From positions 348,346 through 412,345 of the forward strand of contig NZ_JALJCK010000001.1 in assembly GCF_022899355.1 (NCBI RefSeq): a stretch of 64,000 nucleotides of DNA, read 5' to 3'. The notes under the pieces are model-generated. The model did not search any database. It was given only the letters and a program-made list of their open reading frames with translations, and was not told where the DNA came from. The position numbers and the translations under genes were made by a program. Each line of letters opens with the position of its first letter. Position 1 is the first letter of the stretch. Below are positions 54,510 through 64,000 of the stretch, piece after piece. The DNA comes from Shinella yambaruensis. Lineage in GTDB: Bacteria; Pseudomonadota; Alphaproteobacteria; Rhizobiales; Rhizobiaceae.

Positions 54510-55109
54510 TCAGGCCGAAAGCTTGGCCGCGATCCTGGCGACATGGGCGCCCTGGAAGCGGGCGGCGTCCAGTTCGACTTCGGACGGCTGGCGCGACCCG
54601 TCGCCGTCGGTGATCGTCGAGGCGCCGTAGGGCGAGCCGCCCTTGACGGCTTCGACGCCCATCTGGCCCTGGAAGGCATAAGGCAGGCCGGCGACGACGA
54701 GGCCGTGATGCAGCAGCGTCGGGATGAAGCCGAGGATGGTCGATTCCTGGCCGCCGTGCTGGGTGGCCGAGGAGGTGAAGACCGAGCCGACCTTGCCGAC
54801 CAGCTTGCCCTGCGCCCAGAGGCTGCCCGTCTGGTCCCAGAAGTTGCGCATCTGCGAGGCGACCGTGCCGAAGCGCGTGCCGGCGCCGACGATGATGGCA
54901 TCGTAGCTGGCCAGCTCGTCGACGGTGGCGATCTCGGCCTTCTGGTCGAGCTTGAAATGCGAGGCCTTCGCCACCTCTTCCGGCACCAGCTCCGGAACAC
55001 GCTTGACGGTCACCTCGGCCCCGGCCGACTTCACGCCTTCCGCCACTGCATAGGCCATGGCTTCGATATGGCCATAGGCCGAGTAGTAAAGAACCAGTAC
55101 GTTTGCCAT
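54510..55109 (-). CDS. wrbA: NAD(P)H:quinone oxidoreductase WrbA
   Basis: Flavodoxin-like, FMN-dependent, two-electron reduction of quinones, protecting against oxidative stress. Start [19 protein letters not shown] with the FMN phosphate loop; the [19 protein letters not shown] and [13 protein letters not shown] segments are diagnostic of WrbA. 199 residues. ACAGGAGA stands just before the ATG at 55109; the frame to 55880 is a shadow of the divergent gene. The 171 bp divergent spacer is its promoter region. Confidence 0.96.
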   Translation of the reverse strand: MANVLVLYYSAYGHIEAMAYAVAEGVKSAGAEVTVKRVPELVPEEVAKASHFKLDQKAEIATVDELASYDAIIVGAGTRFGTVASQMRNFWDQTGSLWAQGKLVGKVGSVFTSSATQHGGQESTILGFIPTLLHHGLVVAGLPYAFQGQMGVEAVKGGSPYGASTITDGDGSRQPSEVELDAARFQGAHVARIAAKLSA

Positions 55110-55280
55110 CGTCGTCTCCTGTTTCGATGATGCCTTTCCGCTTGATCGCGGCGTCTCGTTGGATGTAGCACTTCGGGGTGGCGGTCCCCCAGCGGCCGCC
55201 CGGTCGACAGACTGTTCACCCGTCATTGACAATGCCGTTCCTTCCGGTCGGCATTTCTGTCCGAACTTCAGAGAGCGCCC

Positions 55281-56036
55281 ATGAGTTCCCGTCCCATCGC
55301 CACCGCCGCCATGCTCGCCATCGGCGACGAACTGCTCTCCGGGCGCACCAAGGACAAGAATATCGGCCAGCTTGCCGACGTGCTCTTCCTCGCCGGCATC
55401 GATCTCAAGGAGGTGCGCATCGTCGGCGACGACGAGGACGCGATCGTCGAGGCGCTGAATGCGTTGCGCGCGCGCCATACCTATGTCTTCACCTCCGGCG
55501 GCATCGGCCCGACCCATGACGACATCACGGCGGATGCCGTCTCGAAGGCCTTCGGCGTGCCCTGCCTCTACGATCCGCTCGCCATGCAGCTGCTCGGCGC
55601 GATGTACGAGCGCCGCGGCGTGGAGTTCAACGCGGCGCGCCAGCGCATGGCGCGCATGCCCGAAGGCGCCGTCCATATCGAGAACGCCGTCTCGACGGCA
55701 CCGGGCTTCCACATCGGCAATGTCTATGTCATGGCCGGCGTGCCGCAGGTCTTCACCGCCATGCTCGGCACCGTCGTGCCGAAGCTTGAAGGCGGCGTGC
55801 CGATGCTCTCTCGCTCCGTCGCCTCGCCCTTCGGCGAGGGCGACATCGGCAGCGCGCTGGCGGGGATCCAGAAGAAGCACCCGGAAACCAGCATCGGCTC
55901 CTATCCGCGCTTCAGCGAGAACCGCTTTTCGACGGAAATCGTCATCCGCAGCCGCGAAGACGCTCCGGCGGAAGCGGCCGAACGTGATATACTTCAGATG
56001 ATTGCCGAAATCGCCGCGGCCAAGGCCGCGTCTTGA
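55281..56036 (+). CDS. CinA-domain (molybdopterin-binding-like) protein
   Basis: 251 residues, N-terminal CinA/MoaB-like fold only. The motifs [16 protein letters not shown] and [19 protein letters not shown] are the competence-damage protein signatures. The C-terminal NMN-deamidase half of full CinA is missing, which is common in Rhizobiales. AGAGAG stands before the ATG. The next gene, a universal stress protein, begins 65 bp after its stop. Function not known for this short form. Confidence 0.9.
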   Translation: MSSRPIATAAMLAIGDELLSGRTKDKNIGQLADVLFLAGIDLKEVRIVGDDEDAIVEALNALRARHTYVFTSGGIGPTHDDITADAVSKAFGVPCLYDPLAMQLLGAMYERRGVEFNAARQRMARMPEGAVHIENAVSTAPGFHIGNVYVMAGVPQVFTAMLGTVVPKLEGGVPMLSRSVASPFGEGDIGSALAGIQKKHPETSIGSYPRFSENRFSTEIVIRSREDAPAEAAERDILQMIAEIAAAKAAS

Positions 56037-56101
56037 TCCCGATCAAGGTTTGGCGACACCGGCAGGCGCATGCTTCCAGGGACCCAGAACAGGAGGCCGA
56101 A

Positions 56102-56944
56102 ATGACCTACAAGACCATCGTGGCGGTGCTGAGCGCCGCCGAGGACGCCGGCAAGGTGACGGACCATGCGCTCGCGCTTGCGCGCAGCACCGGCGGCCAT
56201 GTCATCGGCATCCATGCGGAAGCGCCGGTCGTGGTCACGCTGATCGCGCCGATGGAATATCCCGACCCGAACGCCGTGCTCGACCTGCAGGAGCGCGCCC
56301 AGCGCCAGTCGCGCGAGGTCGAGCAGGCCTTCAAGTCGCGCTGCGAACGCGACGACATCTCCTATGAATGGCGCCTCTTCACCGGCACCGCCGGTTATGC
56401 CTCGGCCGGCGTCATCGACAGTGCCCGCGGCGCCGACATCGTCATTGCCGGCCAGTTCGACCCCGATCTCGACGGCCCGGCGCGCGAGGACATCGAAGAC
56501 CTGCTCTACGAAAGCGGCCGCCCGGTCTACCTCGTCTCCAACGCCCCGGCCGGTCCCGCGCCGATCGAACGCGTGCTGCTCGCCTGGAACGGCTCACGCG
56601 AAGCGGCCCGCGCCGCCTTCGACGCCCTGCCCTTCCTGACGGGCGCGAAGGAGGTCGAGATCTTCACCGTCGACCCGCCGGAAAACGCCATGCAGTCGCG
56701 CGATTTCTGCGGCGCGGAGCTTGCGGCAACGCTCGCCCGCCACGGCGTCAAAACCACGGTCGCCTCCGGCGCCTCCGACGGCCATTCGGTGGCCGAGGTG
56801 CTGAACCGGCGCGCGACGGACATCGATGCCGGCCTCATCGTCATGGGCGCCTACAGCCATTCGCGGCTGCGCCAGCGCCTCTTCGGCGGCGTCACCAGCG
56901 CCATGATGCGCCATGCCCGCGTGCCGACGCTGATGTCGCGGTAG
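56102..56944 (+). CDS. Tandem universal stress protein
   Basis: 280 residues with two UspA domains (about 1-145 and 150-280). Domain 1 begins YKTIVAVLS; domain 2 begins [17 protein letters not shown] and ends in the ATP-binding-like [24 protein letters not shown] stands before the ATG at 56102, choosing it over the earlier frame start at 56033. No EcfG promoter was found. A terminator follows. Confidence 0.92.
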   Translation: MTYKTIVAVLSAAEDAGKVTDHALALARSTGGHVIGIHAEAPVVVTLIAPMEYPDPNAVLDLQERAQRQSREVEQAFKSRCERDDISYEWRLFTGTAGYASAGVIDSARGADIVIAGQFDPDLDGPAREDIEDLLYESGRPVYLVSNAPAGPAPIERVLLAWNGSREAARAAFDALPFLTGAKEVEIFTVDPPENAMQSRDFCGAELAATLARHGVKTTVASGASDGHSVAEVLNRRATDIDAGLIVMGAYSHSRLRQRLFGGVTSAMMRHARVPTLMSR

Positions 56945-56970
56945 GCCCTGCCCCGGCGACTTCGCTGTGG

Positions 56971-57004
56971 ATCGCCCGGCTTCTGCGGCCGGGCGATGAT
57001 TTTC
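56971..57004 (+). terminator. Terminator after the universal stress gene
   Basis: ATCGCCCGGC and GCCGGGCGAT form a perfect 10 bp stem with a 7 nt loop, followed by GATTTTC. Confidence 0.88.
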
Positions 57005-57066
57005 ATGGGGGCCGAACTGCGTTAGGGAGAAGGAATCTTCTTTTTTCCGCCTATCAGGAGCCCGTC

Positions 57067-57564
57067 ATGTCGCTGCCCGACAAAGCCTTCCCCGTATCCT
57101 GGGACCAGTTTCATCGCGACGCGCGCGCGCTTGCCTGGCGGCTGGCGGATGGCGGGCGCGAATGGCGGGCGATCGTCTGCATCACCCGCGGCGGCCTCGT
57201 GCCGGCGGCGATCGTCTCGCGCGAGCTGAACATCCGCGTCATCGAGACCGTCTGTGTGGCCTCCTACCACGACTATGTCTCGCAGGGCGAAATGCATGTC
57301 CTGAAGGGCATCTCGGAAGAGCTCAGCAAGGAAGGCGGCGAAGGCATCCTCATCGTCGACGACCTGACGGATACCGGCAAGACCGCCGCCGAGGTGCGCG
57401 CCATGCTGCCGAAGGCGCATTTCGCCGCCGTCTATGCCAAGCCGAAGGGCCGCCCGCTGGTCGATACCTTCGTCACCGAGGTCAGCCAGGACACCTGGAT
57501 CTATTTCCCCTGGGACATGGGCTTCACCTACCAGGAGCCGATCGCCAAGGGCACGCGCGGCTGA
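57067..57564 (+). CDS. gpt: Xanthine-guanine phosphoribosyltransferase
   Basis: Purine salvage enzyme that joins guanine, xanthine or hypoxanthine to PRPP. The PRPP loop [19 protein letters not shown] is clear, preceded by [26 protein letters not shown] near the C-terminus is the base-binding stretch. 165 residues. AGGAG stands before the ATG. The open frame back to 56368 overlaps the stress protein gene and is a shadow. Confidence 0.95.
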   Translation: MSLPDKAFPVSWDQFHRDARALAWRLADGGREWRAIVCITRGGLVPAAIVSRELNIRVIETVCVASYHDYVSQGEMHVLKGISEELSKEGGEGILIVDDLTDTGKTAAEVRAMLPKAHFAAVYAKPKGRPLVDTFVTEVSQDTWIYFPWDMGFTYQEPIAKGTRG

Positions 57565-57591
57565 GCCTGCCGGCGGCGAGAAATGTCTTCA

Positions 57592-57608
57592 ATGTTGCAT
57601 CGCAACAT
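57592..57608. promoter_or_regulatory. Perfect 17 bp palindrome in the gpt to exported-gene gap
   Basis: ATGTTGC-ATC-GCAACAT is an exact inverted repeat about 140 bp upstream of the exported-protein gene. It has the size of a repressor operator. A second inverted repeat, TCACCGT-GTACCA-ACGGTGA, lies at 57706-57725, just before the start. Neither is assigned to a known regulator. Confidence 0.4.
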
Positions 57609-57743
57609 ACTGATCCGATTTTTCTTTTTCCGATAGCCGGTGGATGCGGGACCGCGCCCGCCGGCTTAATCTTTCCGCAATTCGCGCAAAGGATAGTGCT
57701 TGTGTTCACCGTGTACCAACGGTGACGGGAGGCATGGGCACAG

Positions 57744-58325
57744 ATGCGTTATGCAAGGCCGGCATTCGCGGCGACCCTCGTCGGCGCGCTGTTCTTCTGC
57801 GGAACGGCCGGCGGACAGCCGGACGTGCGCATCACCGCAGTCACCGAATTCATCGACGCCGCCGTGCGCCCCTGGCTGGACGAACCCGCGATCCTCAACG
57901 CCGTCATCGCCCAGAACGCCGCCCATGCCGGGCTCAGCCAGGCGGAGATCGACGATCTCGACGCCCGCTGGCGCAGCGAGCTTTCCAGCGCCGACCGGCC
58001 GATGATCGAGGCGCAGCTCTCCAATCCGCTCTCCCTCTACCTCAAGGGCCGGCAACGCGCGGCGGACGGCCTGATCACCGAAATCTTCGTCATGGACAAT
58101 CGCGGCCTCAATGTCGGCCAGAGCGACGTCACCTCCGATTACTGGCAGGGCGACGAGACGAAATGGCAGAAGAGTTTCGGCGCGGGTGCGCTCCATATCG
58201 AGGAGGCGGAGCGCGACGAGTCCACCCAGCTCATGCAGTCGCAGGCAAGCCTGCCGATCCGCGACCCGGCGACCGGCGCCGTCATCGGCGCCATCACCAT
58301 CGGCGTCAATCTCGACGCGCTTTGA
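57744..58325 (+). CDS. Exported protein with a Cache-like (PDC) sensor domain
   Basis: 193 residues. Signal peptide (MRYARPAFAATLVGALFF...AGG). The mature part is one compact domain with LITEIFVMDNRGLNVGQSDVTSDYWQGDE, here seen in parts, which matches periplasmic Cache/PDC ligand-binding domains of chemoreceptors. There is no transmembrane helix or signalling domain, so it is a free exported domain. The ATG at 57744 has GGGAGG about 12 bases upstream, a rather long spacing. Confidence 0.75.
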   Translation: MRYARPAFAATLVGALFFCGTAGGQPDVRITAVTEFIDAAVRPWLDEPAILNAVIAQNAAHAGLSQAEIDDLDARWRSELSSADRPMIEAQLSNPLSLYLKGRQRAADGLITEIFVMDNRGLNVGQSDVTSDYWQGDETKWQKSFGAGALHIEEAERDESTQLMQSQASLPIRDPATGAVIGAITIGVNLDAL

Positions 58326-58345
58326 CGCTACGGCAGAGAATCACT

Positions 58346-58523
58346 TTATCCACGGTTCACAACTTCGTCCGGATGGCTATTCCCGGATGTCGGGGGTGGA
58401 AAAGACCCCGGGAATTCACCTGTTATTTTTTTCGCTTTTCCACAGCCGCATGCTTCGCCGTCTTTTCTTTTGCCCCGAACCCGCTGATTTTTCAGGCGTC
58501 CGGCGATGTCCCCATTTTCCACA
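58346..58523 (+). promoter_or_regulatory. Three DnaA-box-like 9-mers upstream of nrdJ
   Basis: TTATCCACG at 58346-58354 and TTTTCCACA at 58436-58444 and 58515-58523, each one mismatch from TTATCCACA and all in the same orientation. The second and third share a wider TTTTCCACAGCCG context. Confidence 0.35.
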
Positions 58524-58776
58524 GCCGGCAGGCACAAGATGTAGCGTTCAAACTTCCATCACAAACCAACCCTTGACGGGAATCGGCCAGATGAGGTTAA
58601 TGAATTCAAGTTGCGGCGGCGACTGGACCGTAATGTTACGAGGTCGGTTCTCATCACGAAATCGCGTTTGATGCGCATGTGGCCGGGTGGATGATCCGCT
58701 CGCCGCAGGGGTTTTTTCGCGCTCGTTTTCCTGAAACGCCACCGCATCCGATTGGGCTGGAAAAAAGAAGCTGTTG

Positions 58777-58792
58777 ATACTATATTTAGTAT
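58777..58792 (+). promoter_or_regulatory. Candidate NrdR box
   Basis: ATACTATATTTAGTAT, a 16 bp near-palindrome matching the NrdR-box form ACACWATATATWGTGT. A weaker possible partner, GCACAAGATACAGGAA, lies at 58808-58823, about three helical turns on, as NrdR sites normally occur in pairs. It stands 158 bp before the nrdJ start. Confidence 0.55.
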
Positions 58793-58950
58793 TTGCAGCC
58801 AAACTCAGCACAAGATACAGGAAGTCGAGATTGATCGGCTTTCCCGCACGGACTGGACGATTTGGGCTGGCTGCAAGCAGTTGCGGCCGGACGGGGATAA
58901 TTTGCGCCCTGTTTTTTAAGGCAGGATGCGGCAGCGAAGGACAACGGACA

Positions 58951-61900
58951 ATGCGCATAGAACGTCGTTTCACCAAACCCGGCCAGTCGGCCTATGCGGA
59001 GATCGAATTCCGCAAGGCCGTGAGCGAGATCAAGAACCCGGACGGCTCCATCGTCTTCCGCCTCGCCGATATCGACGTGCCGGCCCAGTTCTCCCAGGTC
59101 GCGGCGGACATCCTCGCCCAGAAGTATTTCCGCAAGGCCGGCGTGCCCGCGCGCCTGAAGAAGGTCGAGGAGAACGACGTCCCCTCCTTCCTGTGGCGCT
59201 CCGTTCCCGACACCGAAGCCCTGAAGGCGCTCCCCGAGGGTGAGCGCTACGGTTCGGAAACCGACGCCCGCCAGGTCTTCGACCGCCTCGCCGGCACCTG
59301 GACCTACTGGGGCTGGAAGGGCAAGTATTTCGCTTCCGAGGAAGACGCTGCCGCCTTCAAGGACGAACTCGCCTATATGCTCGCCACCCAGCGCGTCGCC
59401 CCGAACTCGCCGCAGTGGTTCAACACGGGCCTGCACTGGGCCTATGGCATCGACGGCCCCGGCCAGGGCCATTTCTATGTCGACCCCTTCACCGGCAAGC
59501 TGACGAAGTCCAAGTCCGCCTACGAGCATCCCCAGCCGCACGCCTGCTTCATCCAGTCCGTCGAGGACGACCTCGTCAACGAGAACGGCATCATGGACCT
59601 GTGGGTGCGTGAGGCGCGCCTCTTCAAGTACGGCTCCGGCACCGGTTCCAACTTCTCGCACCTGCGCGGCGAAGGCGAAAGGCTTTCGGGCGGCGGCCGT
59701 TCCTCGGGCCTGATGAGCTTCCTGAAGATCGGCGACCGCGCGGCCGGCGCCATCAAGTCCGGCGGCACGACGCGCCGCGCGGCCAAGATGGTCGTGGTCG
59801 ACATCGACCATCCGGATATCGAGGACTACATCAACTGGAAGGTCAAGGAAGAGCAGAAGGTGGCGGCCCTCGTCACCGGCTCGAAGATCGTCGCCAAGCA
59901 CCTCAAGGCCATCATGAAGGCCTGCATCAATTGCTCGGCCGATGGCGACCAGTGCTACGACCCGGCGGAAAACCCGGCCCTCAAGCGCGAGATCCGCGCC
60001 GCCAAGAAGGACCAGGTTCCGGAAAGCTACATCAAGCGCGTCATCCAGTTCGCCAGGCAGGGCTACAAGGACATCGAGTTCAAGACCTACGACACGGACT
60101 GGGATTCGGAGGCCTATCTCACCGTCTCCGGCCAGAACTCCAACAACTCCGTCTCGCTGAAGGACGACTTCCTGCGCGCCGTCGAGACTGACGGGGACTG
60201 GAACCTCACCGCCCGCAAGGACGGCAAGGTGATGAAGACGCTGAAGGCGCGGGACCTGTGGGAATCGATCTCCTACGCCGCCTGGGCCTCGGCCGATCCG
60301 GGCCTGCACTTCAACACGACGATGAACGACTGGCACACCTGCCCGGCTGCCGGCCCGATCCGTGCGTCGAACCCGTGCTCGGAATACATGTTCCTCGACG
60401 ACACGGCCTGCAACCTCGCCTCGCTGAACCTTCTCCAGTTCAAGGACGCGGCGACGAAGAAGATCAACATCGCCGACTACGAACACGCCGTCCGCCTGTG
60501 GACCATCGTGCTCGAAGTCTCCGTGATGATGGCGCAGTTCCCCTCGCGCCAGATCGCCGAACTCTCCTACGAGTACCGCACGCTCGGCCTCGGCTATGCC
60601 AATATCGGCGGCCTGCTGATGTCCTCCGGCATTCCGTACGATTCGGCTGAAGGCCGCGCCATCGCCGGCGCCCTGACCGCCATCATGACCGGTGTCGCCT
60701 ATGCGACCTCGGCCGAGATGGCCGGCGAGCTCGGCCCGTTCCCGAACTTCGCGCCGAACCGCGAGAACATGCTGCGCGTCATGCGCAACCATCGCCGCGC
60801 CGCCTACGGCGAGACCGTCGGCTACGAGGCCCTTTCGGTCAATCCGGTCGCCCTCATCCATGCCGATTGCTCGGATGAGGCGCTCGTCTCCCATGCCGTC
60901 GCCGCCTGGGACAAGGCCGTCGCGCTCGGCGAGAAGCACGGCTACCGCAACGCCCAGACGACCGTGATCGCGCCGACCGGCACGATCGGCCTCGTCATGG
61001 ACTGCGACACGACCGGCATCGAGCCCGACTTCGCGCTGGTGAAGTTCAAGAAGCTCGCCGGCGGCGGCTACTTCAAGATCATCAACCGTGCCGTTCCCGA
61101 AGCTTTGCGCACGCTCGGCTATTCGGAAAGCCAGATCGCCGAAATCGAGGCCTATGCCGTCGGCCACGGCAACTTCAACCAGGCGCCCGCCGTCAACCCC
61201 GGCGCGCTGAAGGCCAAGGGCTTCCCGGACGACAAGATCGAGGCCGTCAATGCGGGCCTCAAATCCGCCTTCGACATCAAGTTCGCCTTCAACCAGTGGA
61301 CGCTCGGCGCCGACTTCCTGAAGGACGTACTGAAGGTCTCGGACGAACAGCTCGCCGACATGTCCTTCAACCTCTTGGAGCATATCGGCTTCACGAAGAA
61401 GGAGATCGAGGCCGCCAACATCCATGTCTGCGGTGCGATGACGCTGGAAGGCGCCCCCTTCCTCAAGGCCGAGCATCTGGCGGTCTTCGATTGCGCCAAT
61501 CCCTGCGGCAAGATCGGCAAGCGCTACCTTTCGGTCGAAAGCCACATCCGCATGATGGCCGCCGCCCAGCCGTTCATCTCGGGCGCCATCTCCAAGACGA
61601 TCAACATGCCGAACGAGGCGACCGTCGAGGACTGCAAGAACGCCTACATGCTCTCCTGGAAGCTCGCGCTGAAGGCCAACGCCCTCTACCGCGACGGCTC
61701 GAAGCTCTCCCAGCCGCTCAACGCCTCGCTGATCGAGGACGCGGAAGACGAGGACGATGCGGTCGAGGCGCTGGCCGCCGCGCCTGCCGCCGCCCAGGCC
61801 GTCACGGTGACGGAGAAGATCGTCGAGAAGATCATCGAGCGTGTCGTCCGCGACCGTGAGAAACTGCCGAACCGCCGCCAGGGCTACACCCAGAAGGCCG

Positions 61901-62769
61901 TCATCGGCGGGCACAAGGTCTATCTGCGCACCGGCGAATTCGGCGACGGCCGCCTCGGCGAGATCTTCATCGACATGCACAAGGAAGGCGCCGCCTTCCG
62001 CGCGATGATGAACAACTTCGCCATCGCCATCTCGCTCGGCCTGCAGTACGGCGTGCCGCTGGAGGAATATGTGGAGGCCTTCACCTTCACCAAGTTCGAG
62101 CCGGCCGGCATGGTGCAGGGCAACGACGCCATCAAGAACGCGACGTCGATCCTCGACTATGTCTTCCGCGAGCTTGCCGTCTCCTATCTCGGCCGCCACG
62201 ACCTTGCCCATGTCGATACGTCCGATTTCTCCAACACGGCGCTCGGCAAGGGCATCCAGGAAGGCAAGACGAACCTGATCTCGACCGGCTGGACGCGCGG
62301 CCACAAGCCGACGCTCATCCAGGGCGGCCAGGCTGGCGATCGCCCGCTCGCAGAGCCCAAGGGCGCCGCCACCGCCGCCCCGGCCAAGGCTTCGTCCGTC
62401 AGCAACATCACCTCGTTCGCCGGCAGCGCGGCCCGCAAGATCGAGCCGGTGACGGCGATCTCCCCCTCCGAAATCGTCGCCTTCAAGCGCGACTACGAGG
62501 AACGCGCCGCCGAATTCGCGGAAGAAGTGGCGGACGAGGCAGCCGAGGAGACGCCCGAAGGCGTGACCGCCCTCTTCTCCGACAAGGCCGCCGCCGAAGC
62601 CGCCAGCGCCAAGGCCGACGCCAAGAAGCTGGAGAACGAGCGCCGCATGCGCTCCATCGCGCAGGGCTACACGGGCAACATGTGCTCCGAGTGCCAGAAC
62701 TTTACCATGGTGCGCAACGGCACCTGCGAGAAGTGCGACACCTGCGGCTCGACGAGCGGCTGCAGCTGA
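58951..62769 (+). CDS. nrdJ: Vitamin B12-dependent (class II) ribonucleotide reductase
   Basis: Reduces ribonucleotides to deoxyribonucleotides using adenosylcobalamin, independent of oxygen. 1272 residues from the ATG at 58951 ([12 protein letters not shown]), normal for the alphaproteobacterial form. RNR core motifs are visible: [52 protein letters not shown] (seen in part) and [20 protein letters not shown]. The C-terminal Cys-rich zinc-ribbon-like TSCPD region ([23 protein letters not shown]) holds the redox-active cysteines. GAAGGA lies about ten bases before the ATG. A NrdR box candidate lies upstream. No class I nrd genes are in the window. Confidence 0.97.
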   Translation: MRIERRFTKPGQSAYAEIEFRKAVSEIKNPDGSIVFRLADIDVPAQFSQVAADILAQKYFRKAGVPARLKKVEENDVPSFLWRSVPDTEALKALPEGERYGSETDARQVFDRLAGTWTYWGWKGKYFASEEDAAAFKDELAYMLATQRVAPNSPQWFNTGLHWAYGIDGPGQGHFYVDPFTGKLTKSKSAYEHPQPHACFIQSVEDDLVNENGIMDLWVREARLFKYGSGTGSNFSHLRGEGERLSGGGRSSGLMSFLKIGDRAAGAIKSGGTTRRAAKMVVVDIDHPDIEDYINWKVKEEQKVAALVTGSKIVAKHLKAIMKACINCSADGDQCYDPAENPALKREIRAAKKDQVPESYIKRVIQFARQGYKDIEFKTYDTDWDSEAYLTVSGQNSNNSVSLKDDFLRAVETDGDWNLTARKDGKVMKTLKARDLWESISYAAWASADPGLHFNTTMNDWHTCPAAGPIRASNPCSEYMFLDDTACNLASLNLLQFKDAATKKINIADYEHAVRLWTIVLEVSVMMAQFPSRQIAELSYEYRTLGLGYANIGGLLMSSGIPYDSAEGRAIAGALTAIMTGVAYATSAEMAGELGPFPNFAPNRENMLRVMRNHRRAAYGETVGYEALSVNPVALIHADCSDEALVSHAVAAWDKAVALGEKHGYRNAQTTVIAPTGTIGLVMDCDTTGIEPDFALVKFKKLAGGGYFKIINRAVPEALRTLGYSESQIAEIEAYAVGHGNFNQAPAVNPGALKAKGFPDDKIEAVNAGLKSAFDIKFAFNQWTLGADFLKDVLKVSDEQLADMSFNLLEHIGFTKKEIEAANIHVCGAMTLEGAPFLKAEHLAVFDCANPCGKIGKRYLSVESHIRMMAAAQPFISGAISKTINMPNEATVEDCKNAYMLSWKLALKANALYRDGSKLSQPLNASLIEDAEDEDDAVEALAAAPAAAQAVTVTEKIVEKIIERVVRDREKLPNRRQGYTQKAVIGGHKVYLRTGEFGDGRLGEIFIDMHKEGAAFRAMMNNFAIAISLGLQYGVPLEEYVEAFTFTKFEPAGMVQGNDAIKNATSILDYVFRELAVSYLGRHDLAHVDTSDFSNTALGKGIQEGKTNLISTGWTRGHKPTLIQGGQAGDRPLAEPKGAATAAPAKASSVSNITSFAGSAARKIEPVTAISPSEIVAFKRDYEERAAEFAEEVADEAAEETPEGVTALFSDKAAAEAASAKADAKKLENERRMRSIAQGYTGNMCSECQNFTMVRNGTCEKCDTCGSTSGCS

Positions 62770-62811
62770 CCGCCGCCCTTCGCCACAGGACATGAGAAAC
62801 CGAAGGCAATT

Positions 62812-62839
62812 CTGGCCAATCCGTGACGAAATTGGCCAG
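62812..62839 (+). terminator. Inverted repeat after nrdJ
   Basis: CTGGCCAAT and ATTGGCCAG form a perfect 9 bp stem with a 10 nt loop, 42 bp after the stop, followed by TTTCG. The T-run is short, so termination is probable rather than certain. Confidence 0.55.
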
Positions 62840-63024
62840 TTTCGAAGGAAAAAACGGCCAACAGGGTTTTGATGCGGCGCGACGGTCGAGAAGCCGACTG
62901 ATTCACCGGATCAGATAACGCAAATGTCCCGGGCAACTTAGCGCTGTCCGGGACCACAAAACAAAAAAGGCAGGCAGGGATGAGGGAGTCACTTCAGATC
63001 ATTAGACCATAGGAATTCAGCAAC

Positions 63025-63690
63025 ATGCGCCAGATACCTAAGTTCGGATTTTCCGCTTTTTTGAAATTGATCAATTCCAATCCCAAACCACAGAAACGCC
63101 TTGTCCGTGATCGTTTTCGTCCGAGCACTGGCGGATATGATTTTCACAAAAGCCTCCGCCAACGCGTTCAGCGAATCGCGTTCGAAAACCTCGGTCTTCA
63201 GGAAGCGTTAGCGTCGACGACTGAGATCGGAAAAAAGGCCGAGCGTGAGTCGGCCATTCGCGGCCTTCGCCAATTCTTTGAATGGAGACAGAGGAACCTC
63301 GGCGACCTCTCCGCCTGCGAGAGTTTTCTATTCAGTAGTCCCAAGGGGCTTTTCAAGGGTGAGTTTACGCCGAACTTCCTCATCGAGCTGAACGGCCGTC
63401 GCACGGCGGTCCACCTTTGGAACACACGTCAAGCGTTGAGCGCCCGCCTGGTGAATGCGTCTCTTTGCATGGTAGCGAATCGTCATCCGCTGGAAGGCCG
63501 TCCCGATGACTTTGCTGTGCTGTCGTTGCAGGACGGGCGTCTGTTCAGATGGTCTGACGCGAACAAGGAAACGGCAGCGTTCGGCGAGAAATTGCTTGAG
63601 GTGCTTGATCTAGAGTTTGCAAATGCACGGCTTGAGTTTGGCTTACCGGGGGCGGTCGAAGGGGACGCGCCGGACACCCCGACCCCGTGA
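63025..63690 (+). CDS. Unrecognised protein with atypical base composition
   Basis: 221 residues. N-terminus basic (KLINSNPKPQKRLVRDRFRP), a helical middle (ERESAIRGLRQFFEWRQRN), then a mixed part with FTPNFLIELNGRRTAVHLWN and a more acidic, Pro-rich end. No signal or membrane segment. The coding sequence is clearly less GC-rich than its neighbours, suggesting horizontal acquisition. TAGGAA lies about ten bases before the ATG. I recognise no family; the middle part might be a nuclease-like core but no catalytic set can be assigned. Confidence 0.6.
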   Translation: MRQIPKFGFSAFLKLINSNPKPQKRLVRDRFRPSTGGYDFHKSLRQRVQRIAFENLGLQEALASTTEIGKKAERESAIRGLRQFFEWRQRNLGDLSACESFLFSSPKGLFKGEFTPNFLIELNGRRTAVHLWNTRQALSARLVNASLCMVANRHPLEGRPDDFAVLSLQDGRLFRWSDANKETAAFGEKLLEVLDLEFANARLEFGLPGAVEGDAPDTPTP

Positions 63691-63734
63691 ACCGATTCGC
63701 TATGGACGGTTAAATTGTAAGGCGGACTGGCTCA

Positions 63735-63965
63735 TCACCTATCCTGCCTGGCCTTGCTTTTCGATTGGTGATGACAGGCCGCGCCCGGTCCGTTCCAGCC
63801 ATGATAGACCTCGCGGCTTTCGCCGGAGAAGACGTGCCGCGACAGTTTGATCTCCGCGACCAGCGGCGCATAGCCCTGGGTGAAGAGCGTGCGCAGCGAA
63901 CCTTGATGGACCCGCGAGGCAACGATGGTGGGTTCGAGATGGCGCAGTTCCACACGTGCCTCCAT
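63735..63965 (-). CDS. Possible small gene, hypothetical
   Basis: 76 residues starting MEARVELRHLEPTIVASRVHQ. GGAGGAAT stands immediately before the ATG at 63965, which favours translation, but the C-terminus (NGPGAACHHQSKSKARQDR) is low in structure and two other frames are open over the same bases. It could equally be the tail of a gene that begins beyond the window. The rest of the terminal 310 bp shows nothing else. Confidence 0.35.
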   Translation of the reverse strand: MEARVELRHLEPTIVASRVHQGSLRTLFTQGYAPLVAEIKLSRHVFSGESREVYHGWNGPGAACHHQSKSKARQDR

Positions 63966-64000
63966 ATTCCTCCGGACCCTCCACGGGCCGGCAGATCTGC

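Larger units (their letters stand above)
58326..58950. other. 625 bp upstream region of nrdJ
   Basis: No convincing gene lies here. The spacer holds three DnaA-box-like 9-mers and a NrdR-box candidate (listed separately), and AT-rich sequence near 58740-58800. The cobalamin riboswitch core (GCCACTG B12 box) was looked for and not seen. The open frame of nrdJ extends back to 58774, but the family start is the ATG at 58951. Confidence 0.6.

Noticed and set aside
58326-58950. Cobalamin riboswitch upstream of nrdJ
   Set aside because: Looked for because the enzyme uses B12, but neither the B12-box core nor a matching set of stems was seen by eye. A covariance search would decide.
58786-62793. 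A 1335-codon open frame on the minus strand opposite nrdJ
   Set aside because: The plus strand encodes a clear full-length ribonucleotide reductase. Long antisense frames are expected in high-GC genomes.

Overview
The window is a high-GC (roughly 65%) chromosomal segment of an alphaproteobacterium of the Rhizobiales, most likely family Rhizobiaceae (Rhizobium/Agrobacterium/Ensifer/Shinella group). This rests on the combination of exoR, tolC, popZ, tatABC, scpAB, a B12-dependent ribonucleotide reductase (nrdJ), an ald/lrp pair and a DUF47-pit operon, on EcfG-type promoters, and on Rhizobiaceae-style intergenic palindromes. Genus and species cannot be fixed by eye. Almost all genes are ordinary core genes; no integrase, transposase, phage gene or CRISPR array was recognised.

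Layout. 1-600: four tandem copies of a 164-166 bp hairpin-bearing intergenic repeat. 652-18543 (all minus strand): cell-envelope and housekeeping block read from argS through a SPOR-domain protein, nagZ, scpA, scpB, an iron/sulfate-type ABC ATPase, tatA, tatB, tatC, serS, surE, pcm, an unknown gene and an NlpD-like lipoprotein, with dgt upstream of argS. 18762-19921 (plus): erpA and xth. 20072-29291 (minus): exoR, a FadL-like porin, valS, popZ, tolC and a second pcm-like gene. 29617-31132 (plus): exbB-exbD.

31320-36653: an accessory stretch holding tRNA-Cys, tRNA-Asn and a string of small genes (BON-like protein, membrane microproteins, YciE-type ferritin-like protein, lipoproteins, small unknowns). 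By eye, six of these genes carry a GGAAC-N16/17-NNTT promoter 24-37 bp upstream of their start codons. That is the pattern of the alphaproteobacterial general stress sigma factor EcfG/RpoE2, so this looks like a locally clustered general-stress regulon. It is the most interesting feature of the window.

36834-50626: cfa, cysteine synthase, an AlaX-type editing protein, mercaptopyruvate sulfurtransferase, a GNAT protein, an OmpA-like protein, an APH-like kinase, DUF1203, ald/lrp (divergent), a membrane GGDEF protein, hlyU, ilvA and trkH. 50707-58325: an exported unknown, DUF47-pit behind a PHO box, a possible type I secreted protein, tRNA-Leu, wrbA, a CinA-domain protein, a tandem universal stress protein, gpt and an exported Cache-like protein. 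58951-62769: nrdJ preceded by a NrdR-box candidate and DnaA-box-like 9-mers. The last 1.2 kb holds an unrecognised gene and a small minus-strand ORF.

Starts were chosen by Shine-Dalgarno position, signal-peptide placement and family length. All motif and hairpin calls were made by eye.
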